Shown here piece by piece: positions 1 to 5,227 of a stretch of 5,402 bases of DNA (its first letter is position 1; every line of letters begins with the position of its first letter). This DNA is from a bacterium (GTDB taxonomy: Bacteria; Patescibacteriota; Saccharimonadia; Saccharimonadales; UBA4665). The notes under the pieces were generated by a model, which saw only the letters and a list, made by a program, of their open reading frames with translations, made no database searches and was not told the origin of the DNA. The stretch is from NCBI GenBank assembly GCA_029549845.1, contig JAKPIL010000060.1, positions 1 through 5,402 on the forward strand. Direction: 5' to 3'. Both the position numbers and the translations under genes were made by a program.

Positions 1-773
1 TAGAGAAGCGCAAATCGTTTATAGTTGCTGTGACAAACCAAAAGGGTGGCGTTGGTAAGACGACGACCGCAGTGAATCTAGCCGCACAGCTTGCCACGAG
101 TAAGCGTCGGGTGGTGCTGGTAGACCTTGATCCACAGGGAAACGCTACGAGTAGCCTAGGTATAGACAAGCACGAACTAAAGCATACATTGTACGACGTG
201 CTAGTTGGGCAGAGTCAGCCGAGCGACATAGTGCAGCAAACGCGGATTACGAACCTATACGTATTGCCGGCAAACGCTGACCTAGCTCAGGCCGAAGTCG
301 ACCTGGTAGAAGCAGAGCAGCGCGAGCTGCGTCTCAAAAGAGCACTCGCACTCATAGACACTGAAGTCATCATCATAGATTGCCCACCGGCACTCAGTCT
401 GCTTACGGTCAATGCGCTTGCGGCGGCCGACGGCGTACTTATACCAGTACAGGCTGAGTATTTTGCGCTCGAAGGCTTGAGTGAGTTACTTCGTACGGTG
501 CAGCGTGTGCGCCAGGCGCTTAACCCGCACCTGAACATATTTGGCGTTGTCCTCACCATGTTCACCAAGCGCATGGTGCTGAGCGAACAAGTGAAAGGCG
601 AGCTGGTGCAGCATTTTGGCGACAAACTTTTTCACGCCGTAGTCCCGCGCAATATTCGCCTGGCCGAAGCTCCAAGCTACGGTAAGACTATATTTGAACA
701 CGACAAATGGAGCAAGGGTGCCCGTGCATATAAGGCGCTCGCGGTTGAGGTTGTGAAACGCGCCGGCTTGTAA
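1..773 (+). CDS. parA: ParA/Soj chromosome-partitioning ATPase, 5'-partial
   Basis: Walker-type ATPase that binds nucleoid DNA as an ATP dimer and moves ParB-parS complexes during chromosome segregation. The deviant Walker A box KGGVGKTT lies at nt 42-65, with the signature lysine. It is followed by the A' motif VDLDPQGN, the Walker B strand VIIIDCPP and the C-terminal block PRNIRLAEAPSYGK, all typical of Soj. There is no N-terminal HTH domain, so this is the short chromosomal type. The frame is open to the left edge: codons from nt 3 read EKRKSFIVAV before TNQKGG, which is the first beta strand of the fold. The GTG at nt 30 is therefore an internal valine and the start lies just upstream of the window. 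The visible 256 residues nearly equal the family's usual length, so only a few residues are missing. It ends with TAA; parB follows after an unusually long 341-bp gap. Confidence 0.96.
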   Translation, partial: EKRKSFIVAVTNQKGGVGKTTTAVNLAAQLATSKRRVVLVDLDPQGNATSSLGIDKHELKHTLYDVLVGQSQPSDIVQQTRITNLYVLPANADLAQAEVDLVEAEQRELRLKRALALIDTEVIIIDCPPALSLLTVNALAAADGVLIPVQAEYFALEGLSELLRTVQRVRQALNPHLNIFGVVLTMFTKRMVLSEQVKGELVQHFGDKLFHAVVPRNIRLAEAPSYGKTIFEHDKWSKGARAYKALAVEVVKRAGL

Positions 774-818
774 GCACAACACTTACGCACGAAGCTACGA
801 GCGCAAAGCACCAAATTT

Positions 819-840
819 CACGCACCAATGACCAAGCAAT
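819..840 (+). repeat. Left arm of perfect 22-bp inverted repeat
   Basis: This arm begins CACGCACC and ends AAGCAAT. It is the exact reverse complement of 1009-1030, and pairing stops at both ends (T818 against C1031, G841 against T1008). The arms enclose 168 bp, making a 212-bp unit. There is no target-site duplication: the left flank is CCAAATTT and the right flank is CGGCTTGG. Transcribed, the arms would form a long hairpin base. Confidence 0.9.
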
Positions 841-862
841 GACCGAAGGCCTGAATGACCAA
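827..862 (+). repeat. Iteron-like AATGACCAA nonamers, forward group
   Basis: There are three direct copies: AATGACCAA at 827-835, AATGACCGA at 838-846 (one mismatch) and AATGACCAA at 854-862. The start-to-start spacings are 11 and 16 bp. The first copy and part of the second lie inside the left arm of the 22-bp inverted repeat; the third lies outside it and so is an independent copy. Confidence 0.7.
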
Positions 863-1008
863 ACGATACACCCCAGGTCAAAGCAGAACGTGTATATAAG
901 AGGCGACTTGCTGTTTTGGATCGTAGCACCGGAAGCTACCTGCCGGTTACAATGTGGAATCTGGAGTTCCAAAGCTGCTCTATGGTGCAATTATTTGGAC
1001 ATTAGGGT

Positions 1009-1030
1009 ATTGCTTGGTCATTGGTGCGTG
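1009..1030 (-). repeat. Right arm of perfect 22-bp inverted repeat
   Basis: This arm begins ATTGCTT and ends GGTGCGTG, and is the exact reverse complement of 819-840. It ends 28 bp before the putative -35 box of the parB promoter, so a protein bound here could influence parB transcription. Confidence 0.9.
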
Positions 1031-1043
1031 CGGCTTGGTCATT
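1014..1043 (-). repeat. Iteron-like TTGGTCATT nonamers, reverse group
   Basis: There are two exact reverse-complement copies of AATGACCAA, at 1014-1022 and 1035-1043, spaced 21 bp or about two helical turns. The second lies outside the 22-bp arm. They sit just upstream of the parB promoter, as expected of operators or of a cooperative protein-binding array. Confidence 0.7.
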
Positions 1044-1058
1044 ATTGTTCCTCCCACG

Positions 1059-1088
1059 TTGTACCCAGTCCTTCAGAGATGCTATGAT
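1059..1088 (+). promoter_or_regulatory. Putative extended -10 promoter of parB
   Basis: The -35-like TTGTAC (1059-1064) is followed by an 18-bp spacer and the -10 TATGAT (1083-1088, 5 of 6 consensus). A TG at 1080-1081 one base before the hexamer makes it an extended -10. Transcription would start near 1095, giving a leader of about 20 nt before the parB GTG. It implies that parB can be expressed separately from parA. Confidence 0.6.
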
Positions 1089-1114
1089 AGAACCATGTAT
1101 ACACGGGGAAAAGA

Positions 1115-1975
1115 GTGAGTGCAAAGGCCGGCTTGGGTAGGGGCCTAGGGTCTTTGATACCCGAAAATTTCGATGCCGCGCTCCTGGTGGACGACGGTGA
1201 GCGTATAGAGAACCTATCTGTTACAGTACTTACTCCTAACCCCGAACAGCCTCGCACTGTCTTTGACGCTGCGGCACTCGAAGATCTGGCGGCAAGCATT
1301 CGGCGTCATGGTATAGTGCAGCCGCTAGTTGTCAGCCCGCACCAGGGAGAATATATCATCATTGCGGGCGACAGACGGTGGCGTGCAGCCAAAATTGCCG
1401 GCCTTAAAACGGTACCGACTCTTGTACGTACCCTAAAAGAGCTTGAACAACTTGAAATTGCACTTGTAGAAAACGTACAGCGCGTTGACCTTGATGCTAT
1501 AGAACAGGCTGTTTCTGTTGAGAGGTTGCACCAGCAGTTTAACCTTACCTATGGTGAGATTGCGAAACGGCTCGGCAAGGCCGAAACGACCCTGAGTAAC
1601 ATCGTCCGGTTGCTGCAACTACCGGAGGACTCTAGGAGCGCACTCCAGGAAGGGCGGATCAGCGAAGGTCATGCGCGGCAGGTGCTTGCACTCAAGGACC
1701 ATCCCGAAAAGCAGGCTGAGCTACTTAAGCACATTACCGCCGAGGGCTGGTCGGTTCGCCAAGCAGAGCGCTACGTTACCTCCATTAAGGCTGGGCACGT
1801 TGAGACCAAGGTAGTTAAAACCCGGCTGGCTGCGGAAACGCCTGAAACCAAGCGACTCAGCAAACGCTATGGTACACCGGTGAAGATATATCGAACGGCC
1901 AAGGGCGGCCGTCTAGAGATTAGCTTTACGACAGATGAAGACCTGCAACGGCTCCTGGGTGAGCTCGCAGACTAA
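1115..1975 (+). CDS. parB: ParB/Spo0J chromosome-partitioning CTPase clamp
   Basis: DNA-binding CTP-dependent sliding clamp that loads at parS and spreads, serving as the cargo for ParA. The GTG start is set by the conserved N-terminus GLGRGLGSLIP (residues 6-16), the ParA-stimulating region; a weak GGGG ribosome site lies 6 nt upstream. Box I (HGIVQPLVV) is at 65-73, the CTP-binding phosphate motif AGDRRWRA at 84-91 and the second nucleotide motif ENVQRVDL at 119-126. The HTH is near 142-167. The C-terminal dimerisation domain covers roughly 245-286. At 286 residues it is full length for the family. Two departures from the commonest sequence are visible: GDRR instead of GERR, and a recognition helix reading KAETTLSN where Spo0J-type proteins have a KSRxxxxN pattern. 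It converges with lepB. Confidence 0.96.
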   Translation: MSAKAGLGRGLGSLIPENFDAALLVDDGERIENLSVTVLTPNPEQPRTVFDAAALEDLAASIRRHGIVQPLVVSPHQGEYIIIAGDRRWRAAKIAGLKTVPTLVRTLKELEQLEIALVENVQRVDLDAIEQAVSVERLHQQFNLTYGEIAKRLGKAETTLSNIVRLLQLPEDSRSALQEGRISEGHARQVLALKDHPEKQAELLKHITAEGWSVRQAERYVTSIKAGHVETKVVKTRLAAETPETKRLSKRYGTPVKIYRTAKGGRLEISFTTDEDLQRLLGELAD

Positions 1976-2011
1976 CGTCATATAGCGTGGCTTTGGCGAA
2001 ACAATTAGGGT

Positions 2012-2026
2012 GACCTTCTATAGGTC
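2012..2026. terminator. Weak dyad between convergent parB and lepB
   Basis: GACCT and AGGTC form a perfect 5-bp stem around a 5-nt loop, midway in the 61-bp gap between the converging parB and lepB stop codons. There is no T-tract on either side, so an intrinsic terminator is doubtful. This is the only dyad seen at the expected place. Confidence 0.2.
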
Positions 2027-2036
2027 TGGGACATAG

Positions 2037-2711
2037 CTAAAACTTTTCAATATTGCTGAGGGGCAAGATGCGGGCAACCAGCTTACCAACAACTTGGCTT
2101 GTCTGGATTGGCCCAAATGCACGAGAGTCGAGAGAGTTTGGTCGGTTGTCGCCACACACAAACAGCTCGGTAGCCGAAAGGGTGAATTCTGCGTTGTTAG
2201 TGGTTGGGGGTATGGAGCCGTCTTTGCCGTAGGGGAGGGTTGCATCGGGTTGAAAGCCGTTGGGGTGTTCGGTGTTATACACCGTGAGCACATTATTTTT
2301 TATGACAACACGGTCGCCAGGAAGGCCGATGACGCGCTTTACGAGCTGCTTTGTGTCGGAATTGCTTCCGTACGTCGAAAGGCCAGATTCGTTGAGTATG
2401 ATGATATCGCCTCGCCCAGGCACATACTGATGCCCGGTCACTCGTGCCCATGTACGAGGAAGCTTCCAGACAATAAGCCGGTCATTGTTTTGGAGCGTGG
2501 TCTCCATGCTGGGGCCGTCCACCTGGTATGACTGGAACACGAATAGGGTTAAGAGTACTGCAATGAGCGGGGCAAGAAGCAGGATACCAACAGTGGAGAA
2601 CAGTGAGTGTAGCGAGCTATTTTTACCAGCTGGTTCGCCGGAGACCACCAGATCATCTATGGTGTCCAGGGGAGAATCAGGGGTGTTTAGGTCATTTAAG
2701 TCGGGAATCAT
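2037..2711 (-). CDS. lepB: Signal peptidase I
   Basis: Membrane-anchored serine protease that removes signal peptides from secreted proteins on the outer face of the membrane, using a Ser-Lys dyad. The 224 residues start with an acidic cytoplasmic tail of about 35 residues. One transmembrane segment follows (about 39-60). Box B is GPSMETTL with nucleophile Ser68; box C is RGDIIIL (100-106); box D is KRVIGLPGD with catalytic Lys125 (125-133); box E is GDNRPNSLDSRAFGP (187-201). All catalytic boxes are intact and the length is normal for the single-span Gram-positive type. The ATG at 2711 is the only usable start before Met69 in the active site. No Shine-Dalgarno precedes it; a -10 box lies 8 nt upstream, so the mRNA is probably leaderless or nearly so. 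The stop is TAG. It is divergent from the LCP gene and convergent with parB. Confidence 0.96.
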   Translation of the reverse strand: MIPDLNDLNTPDSPLDTIDDLVVSGEPAGKNSSLHSLFSTVGILLLAPLIAVLLTLFVFQSYQVDGPSMETTLQNNDRLIVWKLPRTWARVTGHQYVPGRGDIIILNESGLSTYGSNSDTKQLVKRVIGLPGDRVVIKNNVLTVYNTEHPNGFQPDATLPYGKDGSIPPTTNNAEFTLSATELFVCGDNRPNSLDSRAFGPIQTSQVVGKLVARILPLSNIEKF

Positions 2712-2719
2712 ATGAGTAA

Positions 2720-2748
2720 ACTATACGGCATATTGTGGAAACATCCAA
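2720..2748 (-). promoter_or_regulatory. Putative lepB promoter giving a near-leaderless mRNA
   Basis: Reading the minus strand, the -35 TTGGAT (2748-2743, 4 of 6) is followed by a 17-bp spacer and the -10 TATAGT (2725-2720, 5 of 6). Only 8 nt separate the -10 from the lepB ATG, so transcription should start at or within about 2 nt of the start codon. Confidence 0.6.
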
Positions 2749-2786
2749 AAACGCTACTGTTCTGCCTATTTTTTGAGAATATTTCG

Positions 2787-2802
2787 GGCCGTATTTACGG
2801 TC
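2787..2802. promoter_or_regulatory. Small palindrome overlapping the LCP -35 region
   Basis: GGCCGT-ATTT-ACGGTC forms a 6-bp dyad with one G-T pair. It covers the proposed -35 box of the LCP promoter and lies between the two divergent promoters. It could be an operator half-site pair, but a dyad this short may be chance. Confidence 0.25.
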
Positions 2803-2822
2803 GCCGAGTGGTGGTATATACT
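2794..2822 (+). promoter_or_regulatory. Putative promoter of the LCP operon
   Basis: The -35 TTTACG (2794-2799, 4 of 6) is followed by a 17-bp spacer and the -10 TATACT (2817-2822, 5 of 6). The start is expected near 2829, giving a leader of about 14 nt that has no Shine-Dalgarno. An overlapping alternative is the extended -10 TGG-TATATA at 2812-2820. Confidence 0.5.
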
Positions 2823-2842
2823 TATGCTTTAGTTAGACGCGT

Positions 2843-4435
2843 ATGAAAACAGACACTCCACGACCAGCAGGCCAGTATAGCCAGCGCTATAGCGATTTTT
2901 TATCCGTCCGGGCGGATCATGTTTCGCAGCGGCGCGAGTCGGTTGCGCCAAGGAATCTCATGCGAGTTCCGCAGCGTACGAACGCATCTGAGTTCGTACA
3001 ACAGGCTCATCCTAAGGAGCAAACCGTAACCACGCCTACGCTACCTGCAGAACCAGTGGTATTCCCGCTTCCAGTATATATACCACCTCGTCGCCCACGC
3101 AGTGTTGTGCGAAAACGGACATCGTGGTCAAAGCGTATGTTCCGAGGCGTAGCAACTACGCTCGGGGTCGTGCTGCTTATGGGCGGTTTTTTGTTCGCGC
3201 GTGCGTACGAGAATGTGCACAAAGTGTTTCGAGGTACAGACACCGTGGCGGCGCTGAGTGCTTCACGTGTTGCGCCAGGGCTACTCAAGGGCGAAGGGGA
3301 CGGTCGTGTGAATATTCTGCTACTTGGTATTGGCGGCCAAAGGCATGACGGCGGGGACCTGACAGATACCATGATAGTACTGAGTGTTGATCCGGTAAAT
3401 AACAAGGCTGCGATGCTGAGTGTCCCGCGTGACTTATGGGTAAAAATGCCGACGGCATACTTCGGTGCGTACCAGAAAATTAATGCAGCGTATAGCGGTG
3501 GAAAGTACACCTATCTTGGCAAAGCCGATAGGGCGGGTACGAACCAGCAAGCCGTGGAGGCAGGTTTTGCAAGCGTTGACCAAGCCGTGGGCGACGTGCT
3601 CGGTATAACCATCAGCTACCATATCCTGGCAGATTTTAAGGCTTTCCAACGGGCAGTTGACACCGTAGACGGCGTAACGCTCAATGTGAAAGACGAGCTG
3701 TATGACCCTACAATGGCATGGGAAAATGCCAATAATCCCGTGCTTGCTCCGGCCGGACTGCAGACCATGAATGGCAAGCGTGCACTCATGTATGCAAGAT
3801 CGCGTGAAACCAGTTCAGACTTTGCGCGCAGCGAAAGGCAGCGCCAACTTCTAGTTGCCCTGAAACAAAAAGTGCTCACACTGGGTACGCTGAGCAATCC
3901 GGCGAAGATTGATGGCCTTATGAATGCATTTGGCAGTAACGTACAGACAGACCTCAGCACCAAGGCGGCAACTCGACTTTATGACATTATGAAGAAAATC
4001 CCTGATTCAGACATAGGGTCGTTGAGCCTCACGAGCCCCGCCAGCCTTGTGACGACTGACCGTGTTGGCGCTGCATCGGTTGTCCGTCCGAAGGCTGGGT
4101 TCAACACATACAGCGAAATTCAGGCGTACGTAAAGGCGCAGCTCCCAGACGGCTACCTCGTAAAAGAACATGCCAACGTCTATGTCGTGGGGGCGTCAGA
4201 TGCGCTGCGCGAGCATACAGTTACGACGCTTGCAGGATACGGGTACTACATCAGCGGGTCTTCGGTCGACCAGATGGTGCCGGGCGGTGCGGCTATTGTT
4301 GATTTGAGTGATGGTGACAACCCCTACACGCTGCATTATTTGCAAGACAGATATGCTATTGCAGCGCAAACAGCCATGCCCGCAAACGTACAGGTGCCGG
4401 CGGGCGCACAATTTGTTATAATTGCTGGTACATGA
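2843..4435 (+). CDS. LytR-CpsA-Psr (LCP) family wall-polymer transferase with LytR_C domain
   Basis: Predicted single-pass membrane enzyme of the LCP family, whose studied members transfer lipid-pyrophosphate-linked glycopolymers such as teichoic acids to peptidoglycan outside the cell. Residues 1-100 are a proline- and arginine-rich cytoplasmic tail ending in a basic cluster (RRPRSVVRKR, 83-92). One transmembrane helix follows (about 102-120). The LCP catalytic domain spans about 153-345: NILLLGIGG (157-165), DLTDTMIVLSVDP (172-184), SVPRDLWV (193-200), and the arginine-rich block YARSRETSSDFARSERQRQ (317-335). The C-terminal part, about 443-530, fits a LytR_C domain ending in AQFVIIAGT. The Asp of the usual LLGxD motif is replaced by Gly, and the Arg of the usual RSDT is absent (LTDT). 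The 530-residue length suits a tail + TM + LCP + LytR_C architecture. The TGA stop overlaps the next ATG. The exact substrate is unknown. Confidence 0.93.
   Translation: MKTDTPRPAGQYSQRYSDFLSVRADHVSQRRESVAPRNLMRVPQRTNASEFVQQAHPKEQTVTTPTLPAEPVVFPLPVYIPPRRPRSVVRKRTSWSKRMFRGVATTLGVVLLMGGFLFARAYENVHKVFRGTDTVAALSASRVAPGLLKGEGDGRVNILLLGIGGQRHDGGDLTDTMIVLSVDPVNNKAAMLSVPRDLWVKMPTAYFGAYQKINAAYSGGKYTYLGKADRAGTNQQAVEAGFASVDQAVGDVLGITISYHILADFKAFQRAVDTVDGVTLNVKDELYDPTMAWENANNPVLAPAGLQTMNGKRALMYARSRETSSDFARSERQRQLLVALKQKVLTLGTLSNPAKIDGLMNAFGSNVQTDLSTKAATRLYDIMKKIPDSDIGSLSLTSPASLVTTDRVGAASVVRPKAGFNTYSEIQAYVKAQLPDGYLVKEHANVYVVGASDALREHTVTTLAGYGYYISGSSVDQMVPGGAAIVDLSDGDNPYTLHYLQDRYAIAAQTAMPANVQVPAGAQFVIIAGT
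4414..4422 (+). promoter_or_regulatory. Consensus extended -10 inside the 3' end of the LCP gene
   Basis: TGT-TATAAT gives an exact -10 hexamer with the TG extension, 9 nt before the ATG at 4432. No -35 is seen at 17 bp. It would produce an almost leaderless transcript of the next gene. It encodes FVII, common hydrophobic codons in this domain, so chance is possible. Confidence 0.4.
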
Positions 4436-5184
4436 GGCCACTTGTTCAAAAAATCAAACCGAGCCGTGGGTTTTCCCACGCGCTGTACCTGTTGCTCAAT
4501 ATGCTCTTGCCGCTTACGGTATTCATGCTGGTGCGCACTGGTTTTGTATCTGTGGCAATTGGAGTTATCCTTCTCAGCAAATGGCGTATGTTTGCGGTGC
4601 GACCGCGCTTCTGGCTTGCAAACATCCGGACAAATGCAGTCGACCTCATCATCGGCTTATCGGTGCTTGCACTTATGGATGGAACGCAAACAAACTGGCT
4701 ACAGCTACTGTATGCATTCTTGTGGATTCTGTGGCTCATTTTCATAAAGCCGCGAAATGATGTGTTATGGGTCTCACTGCAGGCGCTCTCTGCGCAGGCC
4801 GTGGGCTTGACCGCGGTATTTTCAGCCTTCGACCATCAACCGCTCATGGTACTTGTTCTCGCGGTCGGTTTCATATGTTTCTTTTGCGCCCACCACTTTT
4901 TCTATAGTTTTGATGAAGAGCATATTCGCGCGCTCGCCTACATATGGGCGTATTTTGGCGCGGCTCTCACCTGGATACTTGGACATTGGCTCATATATTA
5001 CTATCACGTCATAGCGCAGCCCACCTTACTGCTCTTTACCCTCGCTTTTAGCCTGGGGACGCTGTACTATCTTGACCATTTTGATAAATTATCCAAGTCT
5101 ATTCGAAGACAAGTCATATTTATACTCATCACCATCATTAGCGTTATTGTGGTTTTCTCTGACTGGGGAGATAAAATAGTATAG
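4432..5184 (+). CDS. Polytopic membrane protein of unknown function
   Basis: I do not recognise this 250-residue protein. It is very hydrophobic, with about eight or nine predicted membrane segments (roughly 17-34, 37-49, 67-83, 89-105, 113-132, 137-157, 167-190, 197-214 and 227-243). Short basic loops separate some of them, such as KWRMFAVRPR (50-59) and KPRND (106-110). The stretch 153-192 is rich in aromatic and histidine residues (AHHFFYSFDEEH, then GHWLIYYYH), a pattern that could be functional. No transporter, ligase or enzyme motif is evident. The ATG overlaps the LCP stop as ATGA, and no Shine-Dalgarno is present, so translation is probably coupled to LCP, started from the internal -10 box, or both. 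Its place between an LCP protein and another membrane protein suggests an envelope role. The stop is TAG. Confidence 0.85.
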   Translation: MRPLVQKIKPSRGFSHALYLLLNMLLPLTVFMLVRTGFVSVAIGVILLSKWRMFAVRPRFWLANIRTNAVDLIIGLSVLALMDGTQTNWLQLLYAFLWILWLIFIKPRNDVLWVSLQALSAQAVGLTAVFSAFDHQPLMVLVLAVGFICFFCAHHFFYSFDEEHIRALAYIWAYFGAALTWILGHWLIYYYHVIAQPTLLLFTLAFSLGTLYYLDHFDKLSKSIRRQVIFILITIISVIVVFSDWGDKIV

Positions 5185-5215
5185 TTCTCAGGGTTGTCCC
5201 AGGGATACATGAGAT

Positions 5216-5226
5216 AAAGGGAGGGG
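5216..5226 (+). promoter_or_regulatory. Strong Shine-Dalgarno of the 5228 gene
   Basis: A purine-rich AAAGGGAGGGG lies directly before the ATG at 5228, with GGGAGG ending 3 nt from it. It is by far the strongest ribosome site in the window and fixes the start. A possible hairpin (TCTCA 5186-5190 with TGAGA 5210-5214) sits just upstream. Confidence 0.7.
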
Positions 5227-5227
5227 T

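Larger units (their letters stand above)
774..1114. other. parA-parB intergenic region with dyad and iteron-like repeats
   Basis: This 341-bp stretch has no convincing protein gene. An 82-codon open frame at 839-1087 has no ribosome-binding site, starts inside a repeat arm and does not look like a protein. The region holds a perfect 22-bp inverted repeat, five copies of the nonamer AATGACCAA in two opposed groups, several small dyads between the arms (923-939, 928-947, 956-970) and the parB promoter at the right end. No clear terminator follows parA. Likely roles are control of parB, a partition-complex binding site, or a structured RNA; the sequence alone does not decide between them. Confidence 0.7.

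Noticed and set aside
30..32. GTG as the parA start codon
   Set aside because: It would remove the conserved first beta strand, which is encoded in frame just upstream.
819..1030. Insertion sequence or MITE with 22-bp terminal repeats
   Set aside because: There is no target-site duplication, transposase or second copy in the window, and copies of the nonamer extend beyond the arms. It is kept only as an alternative explanation for the dyad.
839..1087. 82-codon open frame on the plus strand in the parA-parB gap
   Set aside because: It has no ribosome site, starts within the repeat arm, overlaps the reverse nonamers and the parB promoter, and its translation has no protein-like pattern.
2732..2742. 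DnaA-box-like GTTTCCACA on the minus strand
   Set aside because: It is a single 7-of-9 match without a cluster or an AT-rich unwinding region, so it gives no support for an origin here.
3259..3274. parS-like TGCTTCACGTGTTGCG inside the LCP gene
   Set aside because: It matches 11 of 16 consensus positions and keeps the CACGTG core, but the right half is degenerate and it lies in conserved-domain coding sequence. It is not strong enough to call.
3546..3595. Repeated CAAGCCGTGG in the LCP gene
   Set aside because: Two short copies encode similar QAV peptides in a helical part of the domain. This is most likely coincidence of codons and not a functional repeat.
4433..4435. TGA read as an amino acid (code 25, as in Gracilibacteria)
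   Set aside because: The LCP protein ends here at the normal end of its C-terminal domain, and read-through would run out of frame into the next gene.
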